From JBQTJN01 sp052387095 (GTDB taxonomy: Bacteria > Pseudomonadota > Alphaproteobacteria > Micavibrionales > Micavibrionaceae): 41,334 bases of DNA. The number at the start of each line of letters is the position of its first letter. Within the stretch, counting starts at the first letter, position 1. Both the position numbers and the translations under genes were made by a program. Of this stretch, positions 38,622 to 41,334 are shown piece after piece. A model generated the notes under the pieces. It worked only from the letters and a program-made list of their open reading frames with translations, did not search any database and was not told where the DNA came from. The stretch covers positions 1 to 41,334 of the forward strand of contig JBQTJN010000013.1 in the NCBI GenBank assembly GCA_052387095.1, read 5' to 3'.

Positions 38622-38664
38622 ATCATCATATTGTTTTTTCATTTTTTCATTTAATATCTAGTAT

Positions 38665-41271
38665 ATGAACATCGAACGCCTCTCAGAAAAAACCAAGGGC
38701 TTCCTCCAAGCGGCACAGACACTTGCCAACCGCTTTTCACATCCAAGTCTTGAACCCGAGCACCTGCTCAGGGTGATGCTGGATGACGACACTAAGCAGG
38801 TTGAAAACCTGGTGCGGGCGGCTGGTGGGAACATACAGAAACTGCGTGGTGATGTTGAGGTTGCGATTGGTAAATTTCCCGTCCTGGAAGGTCCCGGTGC
38901 AGGGCAGCTTGTTCTTTCAATTACTGCCTCAAGAATAGTCGATAATGCATTGAATTTGGCTGAAAAAGCAGGTGACAAGTACGTCACGGCGGAGCGCGTA
39001 CTGCAGGCAATGGTCATGGCGAAAGATTACCCGGTTTCGAAACTTCTTGCCGGCGCCGGGCTGGCTGATAAGGGCCTCAACCTGGCGATCAATTCCATGC
39101 GCAAAGGGCGTACGGCGGACACTGCCGGTGCCGAGGACCAGTTCGATGCAATCAGGAAATATGCCCGCGATCTGACCCAGGCGGCACAGGATGGCAAGCT
39201 CGATCCGGTTATTGGCCGGGACGAGGAAATCCGCCGGACGGTGCAGGTTCTCTCAAGACGTACGAAGAACAACCCCGTCCTGATCGGGGAGCCCGGTGTC
39301 GGTAAGACGGCGATTGCCGAAGGGCTGGCTCTTCGGATCGTCAAGGGCGACGTACCTGAGAGTTTGAAAGGTAAACGCCTGATGGCGCTCGATCTTGGTG
39401 CTATGATTGCCGGGGCAAAATATCGGGGGGAATTCGAGGAACGCCTTAAAGCAGTACTTGATGAAATTAAGGCAAGCGGCGGGGAAATAATAGTTTTTCT
39501 TGATGAGTTACATACTATTGTAGGCGCCGGCAAGGGTGAAGGTTCGATGGATGCCGGGAATATGCTAAAGCCTGCGCTATCCCGCGGTGAAGTCCACATG
39601 ATTGGAGCCACAACTTTGGATGAATACCGCAAACATATCGAGAAAGATGCAGCGCTTGCGCGACGTTTTCAGCCTGTTTTCGTATCTGAGCCGACAGTTG
39701 AGGATACAATTTCGATACTTAGAGGCTTAAAAGAGAAATATGAGGCCCATCACGGGGTCAGAATTACGGATTGCGCTATTGTAGCGGCCGCAACCTTGTC
39801 CAATCGCTATATTACCGACCGTTTTCTGCCTGATAAGGCCATTGACCTGGTTGATGAAGCGGCCAGCCGCATTCGCATGCAGGCGGACAGCAAGCCTGAG
39901 AAGATTGACGAGCTCGATCGCAAGATCATCCAGCTCAAAATCGAGCGCGAGGCGCTCAAGGTCGAGAAGGACAAGGCGTCGAAAGATCGATTATCGAAAC
40001 TGGAAAGTGAACTAACTGAACTAGAATCTCAGTGGGCGGATCTGACCGGGCAGTGGGAAGCGGAGAAGACGAAACTCCATGCCGGGCAGAAATTTACAGA
40101 AGAGCTGGACAGAGCGCGGGTCGAGCTTGAGCAGGCCGAGCGTGCCGGTGACTGGTCGAAGGCCAGCGAGTTAAAATATGGAAAGATCCCGGAGTTAGAG
40201 AAGAAGCTGGCCGCGGCGCCGCAGTCAAAGGGTGCCCTGATCAACGAGGAAGTTACAACCGACGAGATCGCCCATGTGGTGAGCCGATGGACCGGCATCC
40301 CGGTTGACAAGATGCTGGAGGGGGAGCGCGAGAAGCTGCTCTCGATGGAAGACAAGATCGCCGAGCGCGTGGTTGGGCAGGCCGAAGCTGTTCGAGCGGT
40401 GGCCAACGCGATCCGCCGGTCGCGCGCCGGGCTGCAGGATCCGAAGCGCCCGATCGGCTCATTCCTGTTTTTGGGTCCTACAGGCGTTGGTAAAACCGAA
40501 CTTACAAAGGCGTTGGCCGAATTCCTGTTCGCGGATGAAAGCGCGATCCAGCGCATGGATATGTCCGAATATATGGAGAAGCATTCCGTAGCGCGGCTGA
40601 TCGGCGCGCCGCCGGGCTATGTCGGTTACGAAGAAGGCGGGGCTCTTACTGAATCCGTAAGACGCCGGCCTTACCAGGTTATCCTGTTCGATGAGATCGA
40701 GAAGGCGCACCCGGATGTGTTCAATGTTCTTTTACAGGTGCTGGATGACGGCCGCCTGACGGACGGGCAGGGTCGCACGGTGAATTTCAACAATACCGTT
40801 CTCATTATGACATCGAACCTTGGGGCTGAGCACCTGGTCGAGCTGGCCGATGGCGAGGATGTCGAGAAGGTGCGCGGCGCTGTGATGGATGTGGTGCGCA
40901 AGGCATTCCGTCCCGAGTTCCTTAACAGGCTCGATGAGATCCTGCTGTTCAAACGGCTGGGCCGCGACCAGATGGCGGGCATTGTCGACATCCAATTGCG
41001 GCACCTGCATAAGTTGCTGGAAACCCGGGAAATCACGCTGGAGCTCGATAAGGAGGCGAAAACCTGGCTGGCGGAGCGGGGCTACGACCCGGCTTATGGT
41101 GCGCGGCCCCTTAAGCGCCTAATCCAGACCAACCTGCAGAACGTACTGGCCGAGAAAATCCTCAAAGGCGAGATCGCCGATGGCGCGCATATACACGTCA
41201 GTGCGGGCAAGGCGGGGCTTGAGTTTAAAATAGGTGATAAATCCAAGAGAAATTTGAAGTCTGTGGCTTAG
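38665..41271 (+). CDS. clpB: ClpB disaggregase chaperone
   Basis: The 868-residue protein is full-length ClpB, the AAA+ disaggregase that works with DnaK/DnaJ/GrpE. It has the N domain (about 1-150), first ATPase with Walker A GEPGVGKT at 208-215 and TTLDEYRKHIEKDAALARRFQPVFV, the coiled-coil M domain (about 400-530, rich in Lys/Glu/Leu), and the second ATPase with GPTGVGKT at 604-611 and GYVGYEEGGALTESV. The absence of a Cys/zinc N-terminus and the presence of the M domain separate it from ClpA/ClpC. No clear Shine-Dalgarno precedes the ATG. Confidence 0.97.
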   Translation: MNIERLSEKTKGFLQAAQTLANRFSHPSLEPEHLLRVMLDDDTKQVENLVRAAGGNIQKLRGDVEVAIGKFPVLEGPGAGQLVLSITASRIVDNALNLAEKAGDKYVTAERVLQAMVMAKDYPVSKLLAGAGLADKGLNLAINSMRKGRTADTAGAEDQFDAIRKYARDLTQAAQDGKLDPVIGRDEEIRRTVQVLSRRTKNNPVLIGEPGVGKTAIAEGLALRIVKGDVPESLKGKRLMALDLGAMIAGAKYRGEFEERLKAVLDEIKASGGEIIVFLDELHTIVGAGKGEGSMDAGNMLKPALSRGEVHMIGATTLDEYRKHIEKDAALARRFQPVFVSEPTVEDTISILRGLKEKYEAHHGVRITDCAIVAAATLSNRYITDRFLPDKAIDLVDEAASRIRMQADSKPEKIDELDRKIIQLKIEREALKVEKDKASKDRLSKLESELTELESQWADLTGQWEAEKTKLHAGQKFTEELDRARVELEQAERAGDWSKASELKYGKIPELEKKLAAAPQSKGALINEEVTTDEIAHVVSRWTGIPVDKMLEGEREKLLSMEDKIAERVVGQAEAVRAVANAIRRSRAGLQDPKRPIGSFLFLGPTGVGKTELTKALAEFLFADESAIQRMDMSEYMEKHSVARLIGAPPGYVGYEEGGALTESVRRRPYQVILFDEIEKAHPDVFNVLLQVLDDGRLTDGQGRTVNFNNTVLIMTSNLGAEHLVELADGEDVEKVRGAVMDVVRKAFRPEFLNRLDEILLFKRLGRDQMAGIVDIQLRHLHKLLETREITLELDKEAKTWLAERGYDPAYGARPLKRLIQTNLQNVLAEKILKGEIADGAHIHVSAGKAGLEFKIGDKSKRNLKSVA

Positions 41272-41277
41272 CATATC

Positions 41278-41334
41278 GTCATCCCGAGCGTATGCGAGGG
41301 ATCTTCGCTATAAGATAGATTCAAGATTCCTCGA
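41278..41334. repeat. Palindromic repeat, cut by the window end
   Basis: The sequence GTCATCCCGAGCG...GCGAGGGATCTTCGC followed by AGATTCCTCG belongs to a common alphaproteobacterial repeat class (GTCATCCCGAG...). It begins 6 bases after the clpB stop and continues past the window edge, so the right arm is not seen. Confidence 0.6.

Overview
The window is a gene-dense stretch of a chromosome from an alphaproteobacterium. It carries housekeeping genes, with no transposase, phage gene, CRISPR array, tRNA or rRNA that I could see. The assignment rests on gene families and neighbourhoods I know mainly from Alphaproteobacteria: cobS beside a C-terminal J-domain protein, a small RHH_4-type protein, xerD with accA, a zinc-ribbon protein divergent from ftsEX, lysA followed by a TIGR02302/DUF4175 membrane protein, a HIG1-type protein upstream of etfB-etfA, and prmC followed by a DUF4167 protein and clpB. 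The many palindromic intergenic repeats fit a Rhodospirillales/Micavibrionales-like lineage, but the species cannot be fixed from the sequence alone.

Layout. 1-6.4 kb: end of an unknown gene, cobS, J-domain protein, RHH regulator, accA, xerD, a large secreted protein and a 45-residue single-membrane-span protein. 6.4-10.9 kb: aroK-aroB (shikimate pathway), then a convergent operon of an alpha/beta hydrolase, an FAD oxidoreductase and an aldo/keto reductase. 10.9-15 kb: secA and a membrane-anchored parvulin, divergently transcribed (protein export and periplasmic folding). 15-19.5 kb: a tight operon mutT - methyltransferase - chorismate mutase - tyrA, meeting head-on a lysophospholipid acyltransferase fused to a DUF2125-like domain. 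19.4-21.7 kb: ftsE-ftsX-ydcF-like, the same operon as the acyltransferase. 21.7-26.2 kb: zinc-ribbon membrane protein, convergent with a small LptM-like lipoprotein - lysA - TIGR02302 operon. 26.3-28.5 kb: pentapeptide-repeat protein and a secreted protein of unknown role. 28.6-32.7 kb: HIG1-like protein - etfB - etfA, then hppD and ubiG. 32.7-37.1 kb: lysC, a RodZ-like protein, prfA and prmC. 37.1-41.3 kb: a possible structured RNA, a DUF4167 protein, two orphan unknown genes and clpB.

Functionally, aroK, aroB, chorismate mutase and tyrA supply tyrosine/phenylalanine precursors, hppD degrades the tyrosine-derived keto acid, and ubiG belongs to ubiquinone synthesis. lysC and lysA stand at the two ends of the lysine/diaminopimelate pathway. 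ftsEX and lysA serve the cell wall; LptM, the acyltransferase and accA serve the envelope.

No large new system is evident. The most notable features are a palindromic repeat inserted in frame inside ubiG, long convergent coding overlaps that have produced novel C-terminal tails, an acyltransferase-DUF2125 fusion, a possible three-way-junction RNA between prmC and the DUF4167 gene, and a two-gene orphan cassette upstream of clpB.
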